From Bacteroidota bacterium (GTDB taxonomy: Bacteria; Bacteroidota; Bacteroidia; Flavobacteriales; Flavobacteriaceae), in NCBI GenBank assembly GCA_023386255.1, contig JAEWKB010000220.1, positions 1 through 5,323 on the forward strand: DNA of 5,323 nt, written 5' to 3'. Shown here in pieces: positions 1-5,323 of the stretch (position 1 is the first letter of the stretch; each line of letters starts with the position of its first letter). The notes below the pieces were generated by a model. That model was given only the letters and a program-made list of their open reading frames with translations. It had not been told where the DNA came from and did not search any database. The position numbers and the translations under genes were made by a program.

Positions 1-1284
1 GGTGTAAGTACTGAATTTGCTAATTTCGCAAGAGTAGCTGTTAGCAATGCATCTAACGAAAGTATGACATTTGTTAATCAAAGCGGGAATTATAATTTAT
101 ATGTTGAGGAAGGAAATTTTACCCTGGCACCACAACTTGAAAATTCAACATTATTTACTGTTACACCAACTTCTGCCACAGTAAGCTTTGCAGATGTTAA
201 TAATAATATTGCCACCCAAAACTTCTGTATAACGCCGAATGGCAATCACCCGGATGTAGAAGTTGTAGTTGTGCCGTTGGGAGTTGCCCAGCCCGGCTTT
301 GATGCCTATTATAAGATCATTTATAAAAATAAAGGTAATCAGAATTTATCAGGTGCTGTAAATTTTACTTATGATGATGCGGTGCTTGATTATGTATCTG
401 CTGCACCTGCTTATGCTTCATCTTCAACAGGGCAATTAGGCTGGAACTACTCAAATTTATTGCCTTTTGAAAGCCGGAGCATTGAGGTTATGCTAAACGT
501 TAACGGCCCAATGGAAACACCGCCTGTTAACATAGGTGACAACCTGAATTATACTGTAGCTGTAACCCCGACTGCTGGTGATGAAACACCTGTAGATAAC
601 ACATTCAGCTTTAACCAGGAAGTTGTAGGTTCATTCGATCCCAATGACATCACCTGCCTTCAAGGAGAAACCGTACACCCTGATAAAATAGGGCAATATC
701 TGCACTACAATATTAACTTTGAAAACACCGGAACTGCACCTGCCACGTTTATTGTAGTAAAAGACGTTATAGATGCTCAAAAATTTGATATTAGCAGCCT
801 GCAGGTGCTGAACGCTTCGCATAATGTGGAAACAAGGGTAACGGGTAATAAAGTAGAATTTATCTTTGATGATATTAATTTAGGAGCACAAGGTAAAGGC
901 AATATTGCTTTCAAAATAAAAACCAAACCTACTGTGGCAGTAAACTCTACAGTTACACAAAAAGCTGATATCTTCTTTGACTACAACTGGCCTATAACTA
1001 CCAATGATGCCAACACAACATTTACAGTGCTTAGCCGTGGTGATTTTGCTGTTGATAACACGGTAAAGGTATATCCTAATCCTGCTAAAAATATTGTAAT
1101 CATTGAAGCCGGTACAGAGATAAAGTCAGTACAGCTATATGATGTGCAGGGCAGGCTGCTGCAATCACTGTCAGCTGAAGGTACAGGTACTGTTATAGAC
1201 ATATCTTCTAAGCCTGCCGGAATTTACCTTATGAAGATAAATACTGAAAAAGGTGCTAAGGTTGAGAAGGTAATAAAAGAGTAG
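1..1284 (+). CDS. T9SS-secreted surface protein, C-terminal part (DUF7619-like domain plus type A sorting domain)
   Basis: This is the 3' end of a larger gene. The frame is open from base 1, so the first ATG at 64 is internal and the real start lies off the left edge; 427 residues are visible. Visible residues 1-75 are beta-rich and resemble a carboxypeptidase-regulatory-like or CnaB-like fold. Residues of about 80-205 look like an Ig-like repeat module (YKNKGNQNLSG, LLPFESRSIEV). Residues of about 210-345 begin with GSFDPND and continue through NFENTGTAPA to DIFFDYNWPI, the pattern of the DUF7619 module common in flavobacterial secreted proteins. Residues of about 352-427 form the T9SS type A C-terminal domain: VYPNP, then LYDVQGRLL, PAGIYLMKI and a lysine-rich end. 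By family knowledge this tail directs export across the outer membrane and is usually cleaved, with release or surface attachment. The N-terminal functional domain, which would reveal the role (adhesin, LRR protein, enzyme), is not visible. The domain calls are strong and the specific function is unknown. Confidence 0.9.
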   Translation, partial: GVSTEFANFARVAVSNASNESMTFVNQSGNYNLYVEEGNFTLAPQLENSTLFTVTPTSATVSFADVNNNIATQNFCITPNGNHPDVEVVVVPLGVAQPGFDAYYKIIYKNKGNQNLSGAVNFTYDDAVLDYVSAAPAYASSSTGQLGWNYSNLLPFESRSIEVMLNVNGPMETPPVNIGDNLNYTVAVTPTAGDETPVDNTFSFNQEVVGSFDPNDITCLQGETVHPDKIGQYLHYNINFENTGTAPATFIVVKDVIDAQKFDISSLQVLNASHNVETRVTGNKVEFIFDDINLGAQGKGNIAFKIKTKPTVAVNSTVTQKADIFFDYNWPITTNDANTTFTVLSRGDFAVDNTVKVYPNPAKNIVIIEAGTEIKSVQLYDVQGRLLQSLSAEGTGTVIDISSKPAGIYLMKINTEKGAKVEKVIKE

Positions 1285-1363
1285 CCGGTACAATAATCAG
1301 CAAACTTTGAAAGTTATACAACAAGGTTAATACCATATTAGTTATTACTTTGTTTTTGTTCTG

Positions 1364-1388
1364 ACCGCAGCAATAGCTGCGGTTTTTT
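1364..1388 (+). terminator. Intrinsic terminator after the T9SS cargo gene
   Basis: Bases 1364-1371 (ACCGCAGC) pair perfectly with 1376-1383 (GCTGCGGT) around an AATA loop. The stem is followed by an uninterrupted T run at 1383-1388. It lies about 80 bases after the stop codon at 1284 and separates this transcript from the hydroxylase gene. Confidence 0.88.
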
Positions 1389-1423
1389 ATATTATTTAAA
1401 ATCATGTTGAATAGGTATATTTA

Positions 1424-1438
1424 TAAAGATAATCTTTA
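1424..1438. promoter_or_regulatory. 15-bp palindrome upstream of the hydroxylase gene, possible operator
   Basis: TAAAGAT at 1424-1430 and ATCTTTA at 1432-1438 form a perfect 7-bp inverted repeat around one central A. It lies about 58 bases before the hydroxylase start, just after the upstream terminator, where a promoter or operator would be expected. There is no T run after it and the stem has only one G:C pair per arm, so it is not a terminator. A dimeric repressor or activator site is possible. The spacer is very AT-rich, however, and such palindromes arise by chance. I do not recognise it as the site of a particular regulator. Confidence 0.25.
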
Positions 1439-1495
1439 AAGTTCAAGGATTTTAAATGCGGATTTCATAATTTTACGGTGTAACTGACGAATGAT

Positions 1496-3256
1496 ATGGA
1501 CACACATTTTGAAACCAATCCTTTAATTGAAAGGCTGCCAAAACATCTTAAACAATTCATCAAACCTCAGGATTATGATGAGTATACTCCCATAAACCAG
1601 GCGGTATGGCGCTATGTGATGCGCAAAAATGTGGATTATCTGAGCAAGGTAGCACACAGTTCTTACCTTGATGGCCTCAAGAAGACAGGTATAGAGGTGG
1701 ACAATATACCAAGCATGTACGGCATGAACCGGATATTAAAGGAAATCGGGTGGGCTGCCGTGGCTGTTGATGGTTTCATTCCGCCTAATGCGTTCATGGA
1801 GTTCCAGGCATACAATGTGCTCGTTATAGCGTCTGACATTCGCCAGTTAGAACATATTGAATATACACCGGCTCCCGATATTATACATGAAGGAGCGGGG
1901 CATGCGCCAATTATTGCCAATCCGGAATATGCGGAATATCTCCGCCGCTTTGGCGAAATAGGTTGCAAGGCCATTTCATCGGCACACGATTATGAAATAT
2001 ATGAAGCCATACGACTGTTGTCTATACTAAAAGAAGCCGAGGGCACACCCAAAGAAGAGATTGAAGCTGTTGAAAAGCGTGTTGATGACCTGCAGAACGC
2101 CGTGGTGGAGCCAAGCGAAATGGCCCTGATACGTAACCTGCATTGGTGGACGGTAGAGTACGGGCTTATAGGGTCTGTGGATGACCCTAAAATATATGGA
2201 GCGGGATTGCTATCATCTATAGGTGAAAGCGCCTGGTGCATGACTGATAATGTAAAGAAACTTCCGTATGATATTAATGCGGCTTACCAAAGCTTTGACA
2301 TTACCAAGCCGCAGCCACAGCTTTTTGTTACGCCTGATTTTGCACACCTAAGCCTGGTGCTTGAAGAGTTTGCAAATAAGATGGCTTTACGCACAGGAGG
2401 GCTTTCAGGGGTGCAGAAGGTAATACAATCAAAAGCTTTGGGAACTATTGAACTTAGTACAGGGATAGAAATTTCAGGTGTGTTTACCAATGTTATAGAG
2501 CACGAAGGTAAGCCGGCATACATACAAACTACCGGTAAAACAGCATTGGCGTACCGTGAGAAAGAACTGGTAGGGCACGGCACATCTTACCATGCCGAAG
2601 GTTTTGGCAGCCCCATAGGAAAACTGAAGGGCATTAACCTGGCAATTGAAGATATGAGCCCGCGGGACCTGAGGGCATACGATATTTATGAAGGGGAGAG
2701 GGTAACGCTGGAGTTTGAAGGCGGTATAATTGTTTCGGGGGAAATCATTACCGGGACAAGGAACATACAGGGCAAGATCATAGTCATCAGCTTTAAGGAT
2801 TGTACTGTTACACATTGCGAAACGGTATTGTTCCGGCCGGAATGGGGAATTTATGATATGGCGGTAGGCAAGAAGGTAGTTTCTGCTTATTCGGGCCCTG
2901 CCGATGTTAACAGCTTCGACCTTATTACGCATGTGCCATCAAGCCAGACGATAAAGGCTAAAAAATCTGCTGAGAGGGAAGAACTGGAAAGCCTGTACCA
3001 AAATGTACGCAATATAAGGGAAGGGAAATCCGGCTCATTATCTATAGAGGAAACTTTTGCTAAACTGAAGCACAGCCACCCTAACGACTGGCTATTATCA
3101 GTAGAAATAGCTGAGCTTTTACATAAAGATAATAAGCAGGACTTACTGCAGGAAGTTATGGCGCACCTTGATGCTCTAAAGCAAAAGCGTCCACAAGTTG
3201 CTCACTTAATTGAGGGGGGGCTGGATTTAATATTTGAAAAAGAAAAAATCTCGTAA
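1496..3256 (+). CDS. Biopterin-dependent aromatic amino acid hydroxylase (phenylalanine 4-monooxygenase type), long form
   Basis: The product (586 aa) is predicted to hydroxylate an aromatic amino acid, most likely phenylalanine to tyrosine, in the cytoplasm using tetrahydropterin, O2 and non-haem iron. The catalytic domain spans roughly residues 60-305. It contains DNIPSM near 69-74 and TPAPDIIHEGAGHAP at 124-138, whose His131 and His136 match the iron ligands of human PAH (His285, His290). LHWWTVEYGL follows at 215-224, with Glu221 matching Glu330 and Trp217 matching Trp326, then YGAGLLSSIGES at 234-245. PQLFVTPDF near 274-282 matches the end of the PAH core. Two features are odd: about 45 extra residues separate the histidines from the glutamate, and about 280 residues follow the core, first beta-rich and then helical from about 485. 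ATG 1496 is the first in-frame ATG after a TAA at 1481-1483. The gene ends in tandem stops (TAA TGA) followed by a terminator. The family is certain; the substrate (Phe rather than Trp or Tyr) is inferred. Confidence 0.93.
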   Translation: MDTHFETNPLIERLPKHLKQFIKPQDYDEYTPINQAVWRYVMRKNVDYLSKVAHSSYLDGLKKTGIEVDNIPSMYGMNRILKEIGWAAVAVDGFIPPNAFMEFQAYNVLVIASDIRQLEHIEYTPAPDIIHEGAGHAPIIANPEYAEYLRRFGEIGCKAISSAHDYEIYEAIRLLSILKEAEGTPKEEIEAVEKRVDDLQNAVVEPSEMALIRNLHWWTVEYGLIGSVDDPKIYGAGLLSSIGESAWCMTDNVKKLPYDINAAYQSFDITKPQPQLFVTPDFAHLSLVLEEFANKMALRTGGLSGVQKVIQSKALGTIELSTGIEISGVFTNVIEHEGKPAYIQTTGKTALAYREKELVGHGTSYHAEGFGSPIGKLKGINLAIEDMSPRDLRAYDIYEGERVTLEFEGGIIVSGEIITGTRNIQGKIIVISFKDCTVTHCETVLFRPEWGIYDMAVGKKVVSAYSGPADVNSFDLITHVPSSQTIKAKKSAEREELESLYQNVRNIREGKSGSLSIEETFAKLKHSHPNDWLLSVEIAELLHKDNKQDLLQEVMAHLDALKQKRPQVAHLIEGGLDLIFEKEKIS

Positions 3257-3263
3257 TGATAAG

Positions 3264-3286
3264 GGAGCGCCAGGCGCTCCTTTTTT
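3264..3286 (+). terminator. Strong intrinsic terminator after the hydroxylase gene, between convergent genes
   Basis: GGAGCGC at 3264-3270 pairs perfectly with GCGCTCC at 3274-3280, leaving a CAG loop, and six T residues follow at 3281-3286. The A residues at 3261-3262 can pair with part of the T run and lengthen the stem. It starts 7 bases after the stop codon of the hydroxylase. In the minus direction the hairpin is followed only by CTTATCATT, so termination of the DUF4230 transcript here is plausible but weaker. The T run overlaps the second stop codon (3285-3287) of the minus-strand reading frame. Confidence 0.92.
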
Positions 3287-3362
3287 ATGGCAATACCCTC
3301 TCCAGGTTCTGGTTGTCTATCTGCTGGCCGTTGTACTGCAGTTTCCAGCCCATGGTGTTGGT
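3285..3362 (-). pseudogene. Apparent severed C-terminal tail of the DUF4230 gene (25 codons past an in-frame TAA)
   Basis: Directly after the TAA stop of the DUF4230 gene (3363-3365), the same frame stays open for 25 codons and ends at a second TAA (3285-3287) that abuts the terminator hairpin. The peptide begins TNTMGWKLQYNGQQI and ends in NLERVLP; it looks like real protein, and its codons mostly end in G or C like those of the neighbouring genes. My recollection is that related DUF4230 proteins continue after the SELSKI region into a Gly-Trp-containing tail, but I could not verify this here. A single T-to-A change at the middle base of the stop codon (a TTA Leu codon becoming TAA) would produce this structure. 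A separate 22-residue peptide starting at the ATG at 3351-3353 is possible but less likely. Confidence 0.55.
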
Positions 3363-3905
3363 TTAGATAAGTATTTTTGAAAGTTCGCTTATCAGGCGGT
3401 TCTGCGCGTTGGTTTTAAGGCTGGATTTTTCAATCTTTTTTCGCAGGGTCTCCTTCACGCGCTGGTTTATTTTGTTGTAATCGTCGCCATTAAACTCATT
3501 AAAGCCGTTCTGCTCAATGTCATAGAATTTCAGTTCAGGGCTTATTTTAATTTCTTCCTTAGGAATGTTAGTAATTGTTATTGTTTTGGCAGCCTCATTA
3601 ATGTCATACTGCACCTGGCTCAGGTCATAGCTCACCGTAACATCTGCGTTTACAATAACAATTGCCTTCTTCTCAAAAGACAGCATGTTCATAAGGTACT
3701 TCTGCTGGTCCTTATAAGTAAGCACTTCACTAAAATGCCCTTCGGTTACCACCAGTTTACCCACATTTCTAATCTGTTCCTGTATCAGTGCTGTCTCTTC
3801 TATCTGCGGGCCGTCATCCTTTTTAAATCCGCAATAGCGAAAAAGGACAAATATTATGACAACACCGGCAACTATGAGCGCTATCCTTTTAACAACAGTA
3901 GGCAT
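3363..3905 (-). CDS. DUF4230-domain protein with N-terminal membrane anchor, probably truncated at the C-terminus
   Basis: The 180-residue product starts with a short basic segment and one hydrophobic helix at about residues 8-23 (IALIVAGVVIIFVLF). This predicts an inner-membrane anchor with the rest in the periplasm. Cys25 follows the helix, but the surrounding RYCGF is not a good lipobox. The soluble part resembles the DUF4230 family: NVGKLVVTEGHFSEV at 47-61, KAIVIVNADVTVSYDL at 80-95, NIPKEEIKISPELKFYDIEQ at 113-132, and a helical end with NAQNRLISELSKI at 166-178. No function is established for this family and no catalytic motif is seen. The start is the first ATG after an in-frame stop at 3927-3929. 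It lies 71 bases downstream of the response regulator on the same strand but has its own candidate promoter. The frame continues in phase beyond the stop, so the annotated end is probably a premature termination. Confidence 0.8.
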   Translation of the reverse strand: MPTVVKRIALIVAGVVIIFVLFRYCGFKKDDGPQIEETALIQEQIRNVGKLVVTEGHFSEVLTYKDQQKYLMNMLSFEKKAIVIVNADVTVSYDLSQVQYDINEAAKTITITNIPKEEIKISPELKFYDIEQNGFNEFNGDDYNKINQRVKETLRKKIEKSSLKTNAQNRLISELSKILI

Positions 3906-3932
3906 TACATTTAATTTGATAATTGTTTAGAT

Positions 3933-3962
3933 ACAATTTAGCAATTTAAATTCAATAGTCAA
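3933..3962 (-). promoter_or_regulatory. Candidate Bacteroidota-type promoter for the DUF4230 gene
   Basis: Reading the minus strand, TTG at 3962-3960 is followed after 19 bases by TAAATTGT at 3940-3933. This resembles the Flavobacterium consensus TTG-N17-19-TAnnTTTG, with an imperfect second half. Transcription would start near 3926, leaving a leader of about 20 bases before the ATG at 3905. The spacer is AT-rich, so a chance match is possible. Confidence 0.35.
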
Positions 3963-3976
3963 TGTAAAATAACATT

Positions 3977-4633
3977 TCAGATGAGGTTGTTGCTGCGGGC
4001 TTTTTGTACGGCTTCTATTTTAGAATGTACCTGAAGTTTTTTGTAGATATTCTCAATATGCTTGCGCACGGTGCTGGGGGAGAGGAACAAATTATCTGCA
4101 ATATAAGTATAACTAAGGCCTTTGCTTAGCTGTTCCAGTACATCAATTTCTCGAGAGCTTAGTTTTACGGTTTCCTGCTCTGCTACGTTTTCAATGTCAA
4201 TAGGGTTGCGCAGCAGCTTTAGGGTTTTCATGGCAATTGATGGATTCATGGCCGCTCCTCCTTTTAGGGTATCAACAATGCCCTGGTACAAATCATTTGC
4301 GTCAACATCTTTCAGCAGGTAACCGTCAGCACCGGCTTTAATCGACCTGAAAATATTCTCATCATTATCAAACACAGTAAGCATGATAACCTTTATCTGC
4401 GGGTACTTTTTTTTAAGTTGGGCTGTAGCTTCAATACCGTTAATTACCGGCATTTCAATATCCATAAGTATTACATCAATATTATGGTTGTCCTGTAGCC
4501 TTTTTAGCAGATCCTCACCATTACAGGCATGAAATTTCACGTCAGCATCTTCAAAAAATGACAGCTTTTCCCCAATAGCGCGCAACAGGAATGTGTTGTC
4601 ATCAGCAATTGCTATTTTAATTTTATGAGCCAT
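3977..4633 (-). CDS. NarL/FixJ-family response regulator (REC plus LuxR-type HTH)
   Basis: This 218-residue cytoplasmic protein has the usual length and order for the family. The receiver domain covers about residues 4-125, with the acidic pair Asp11-Asp12, the phosphoacceptor Asp58 in LMDIEMP, the switch Thr86 in IMLTVFD, and the conserved Lys108 in GYLLKD. A linker leads to a LuxR-type helix-turn-helix at about 157-212 (LSSREIDVLEQLSKG, then LSPSTVRKHIENIYKKL), which should bind promoter DNA when the protein is phosphorylated and dimerised. All key receiver residues are present, so it should be functional. It lies 62 bases downstream of the histidine kinase on the same strand, and the HisKA_3/NarL pairing is the standard match, so it is very probably the partner of that kinase. 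The start is the first ATG after an in-frame stop at 4661-4663, and no Shine-Dalgarno is seen, as is usual in this phylum. Its targets cannot be inferred from the window. Confidence 0.95.
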   Translation of the reverse strand: MAHKIKIAIADDNTFLLRAIGEKLSFFEDADVKFHACNGEDLLKRLQDNHNIDVILMDIEMPVINGIEATAQLKKKYPQIKVIMLTVFDNDENIFRSIKAGADGYLLKDVDANDLYQGIVDTLKGGAAMNPSIAMKTLKLLRNPIDIENVAEQETVKLSSREIDVLEQLSKGLSYTYIADNLFLSPSTVRKHIENIYKKLQVHSKIEAVQKARSNNLI

Positions 4634-4695
4634 GGCTAGTATCTTATTCTGTAAAAATAGTTAAATCAGCTTGTTGCAGTTATAAGACAATTGCC

Positions 4696-5323
4696 TTATT
4701 TACAGCTCACAGAAATTGTTGTTCCCTGTCTGGATGAGTTTATCTCTACTGCTCCTCCGCATTCTTTTATACGTTTATTAATATTTAATAAGCCATTGCC
4801 CGGTTCTGCTTCTTCCGGATTAAATCCTTTGCCGTTGTCGCTAATGGTAATAATGAAGTTATCATCCTGCTTTGCAATTGCTACACAAATGGCGGTGGCG
4901 CCAGAATGTTTAAGTGCATTGTGCACTGCTTCCTGTATTATGCGGTAAAGATTGATTCCTTTAAGTGATGAAAATGAAATAGTATCAGGTAATCCCCTAT
5001 CAATACTAAATGTAAAATCAATACCCTGAGAGGCTGCTTTGGCATTGTTGATGAAGTTAGTGATGCGTGTTTTAAGATCGAGCAATGATATTTCTTCCTT
5101 GTTCATTGCCCATATTGTATCCCTAAGTTCGGTAATGGTTTCCTTTGTAAAGTTCCTGATGCCGAGTATACGTTCTTTAAGCCCTTCATTGGCAATAGTG
5201 AAGCCATACTTAAGATTATCCAGCGATGAAATAATAAAAGTTAGCTGCGAACCGATGTTATCATGCAGATCACGCGATATCTGAAGTCGCTGCTCCTGTA
5301 GTTTATTCTGTGTCTCTATATAC
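4696..5323 (-). CDS. Sensor histidine kinase, HisKA_3 family, C-terminal part (runs off the right edge)
   Basis: The frame is open from the right edge to the TAA at 4696-4698, giving 208 visible residues. The ATG at 5104-5106 is internal: it falls in DTIWAMNKEEISLL, a stretch typical of the segment joining the HisKA_3 and ATPase domains. Visible residues 9-35 carry the dimerisation and phosphotransfer helix QEQRLQISRDLHDNIGSQLT, with His20 (codon 5263-5265) as the phosphoacceptor. The HATPase_c domain follows: an N box in QEAVHNALKHSG (about 131-141, Asn135), a G1 box DNGKGF (162-167) and a G2 box GNGLLNI (about 175-181). All elements needed for autophosphorylation are present. The N-terminal sensor region is outside the window, so the signal and the number of membrane segments are unknown; TPR-containing and 7TM sensors are both common with this kinase core. 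It lies directly upstream of, and probably in an operon with, the NarL-type regulator. Confidence 0.93.
   Translation of the reverse strand, partial: YIETQNKLQEQRLQISRDLHDNIGSQLTFIISSLDNLKYGFTIANEGLKERILGIRNFTKETITELRDTIWAMNKEEISLLDLKTRITNFINNAKAASQGIDFTFSIDRGLPDTISFSSLKGINLYRIIQEAVHNALKHSGATAICVAIAKQDDNFIITISDNGKGFNPEEAEPGNGLLNINKRIKECGGAVEINSSRQGTTISVSCK

Noticed and set aside
1468..1475. TAATTTTA as a possible -7 element for the hydroxylase gene
   Set aside because: It matches TAnnTTTG at 7 of 8 positions, but there is no TTG at the required 17-19 base spacing upstream, and the spacer is AT-rich enough for chance matches.
1285..1495. A possible small gene or structured RNA in the 211-base spacer
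   Set aside because: Beyond the terminator and the palindrome, I see no coding-like frame, tRNA-like fold or recognisable riboswitch pattern.
1491..1526. An ATG at 1491 overlapping the hydroxylase start, opening an 11-codon frame
   Set aside because: It is out of frame with the hydroxylase, ends quickly at a TAA, and has no sign of selection. The long frame from ATG 1496 carries the conserved protein.
2474..2932. A 152-residue open frame on the minus strand inside the hydroxylase gene
   Set aside because: It lies antisense to a strongly conserved coding region, and its translation has no recognisable domain; it is a by-product of codon composition.
4634..4695. TATTTTTA on the minus strand as a promoter for the response regulator
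   Set aside because: The nearest TTG is 28 bases upstream, too far. Co-transcription from the kinase gene explains expression adequately.
4696..5106. A short 136-residue kinase starting at ATG 5106
   Set aside because: The same frame continues upstream through the HisKA_3 phosphotransfer helix with its His, so this ATG is internal and the gene runs off the right edge.

Overview
The window looks like chromosomal DNA from a member of the Bacteroidota, most likely a Flavobacterium-type member of the Flavobacteriaceae. The main reasons are a secreted protein ending in a type IX secretion (T9SS) type A sorting domain, the near absence of Shine-Dalgarno sites before the starts, AT-rich spacers, a biopterin-dependent aromatic amino acid hydroxylase of the long form, and a HisKA_3/LuxR-type two-component pair whose sequences resemble flavobacterial ones. 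This assignment comes from protein style, not from a database search.

Layout. From 1 to 1284 (+) runs the 3' end of a large secreted or cell-surface T9SS cargo protein, open at the left edge, followed by an intrinsic terminator (1364-1388). A short regulatory spacer with a 15-bp palindrome (1424-1438) leads into a 586-residue aromatic amino acid hydroxylase (phenylalanine 4-hydroxylase type; 1496-3256, +), which ends in tandem stops and a strong terminator hairpin (3264-3286). The rest is on the minus strand and converges on that hairpin: a membrane-anchored DUF4230-type protein (3363-3905), a NarL/FixJ-family response regulator (3977-4633), and the C-terminal 208 residues of its probable partner, a HisKA_3 sensor histidine kinase (4696 to beyond the right edge).

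Function. The kinase and regulator are adjacent, co-directional and of matching families, so they very probably form one signalling system; its signal cannot be read because the sensor part lies outside the window. The DUF4230 gene sits downstream of the regulator but has a plausible promoter of its own. The hydroxylase appears to be a free-standing metabolic gene.

The most notable observation is that the DUF4230 reading frame continues in phase, with protein-like sequence, for 25 codons past its TAA stop, up to a second TAA that abuts the terminator. This suggests a recent nonsense mutation, a sequencing error or readthrough. No clearly new multi-gene system is visible; apart from that frame and the unusual hydroxylase architecture, the region looks like ordinary chromosomal content.
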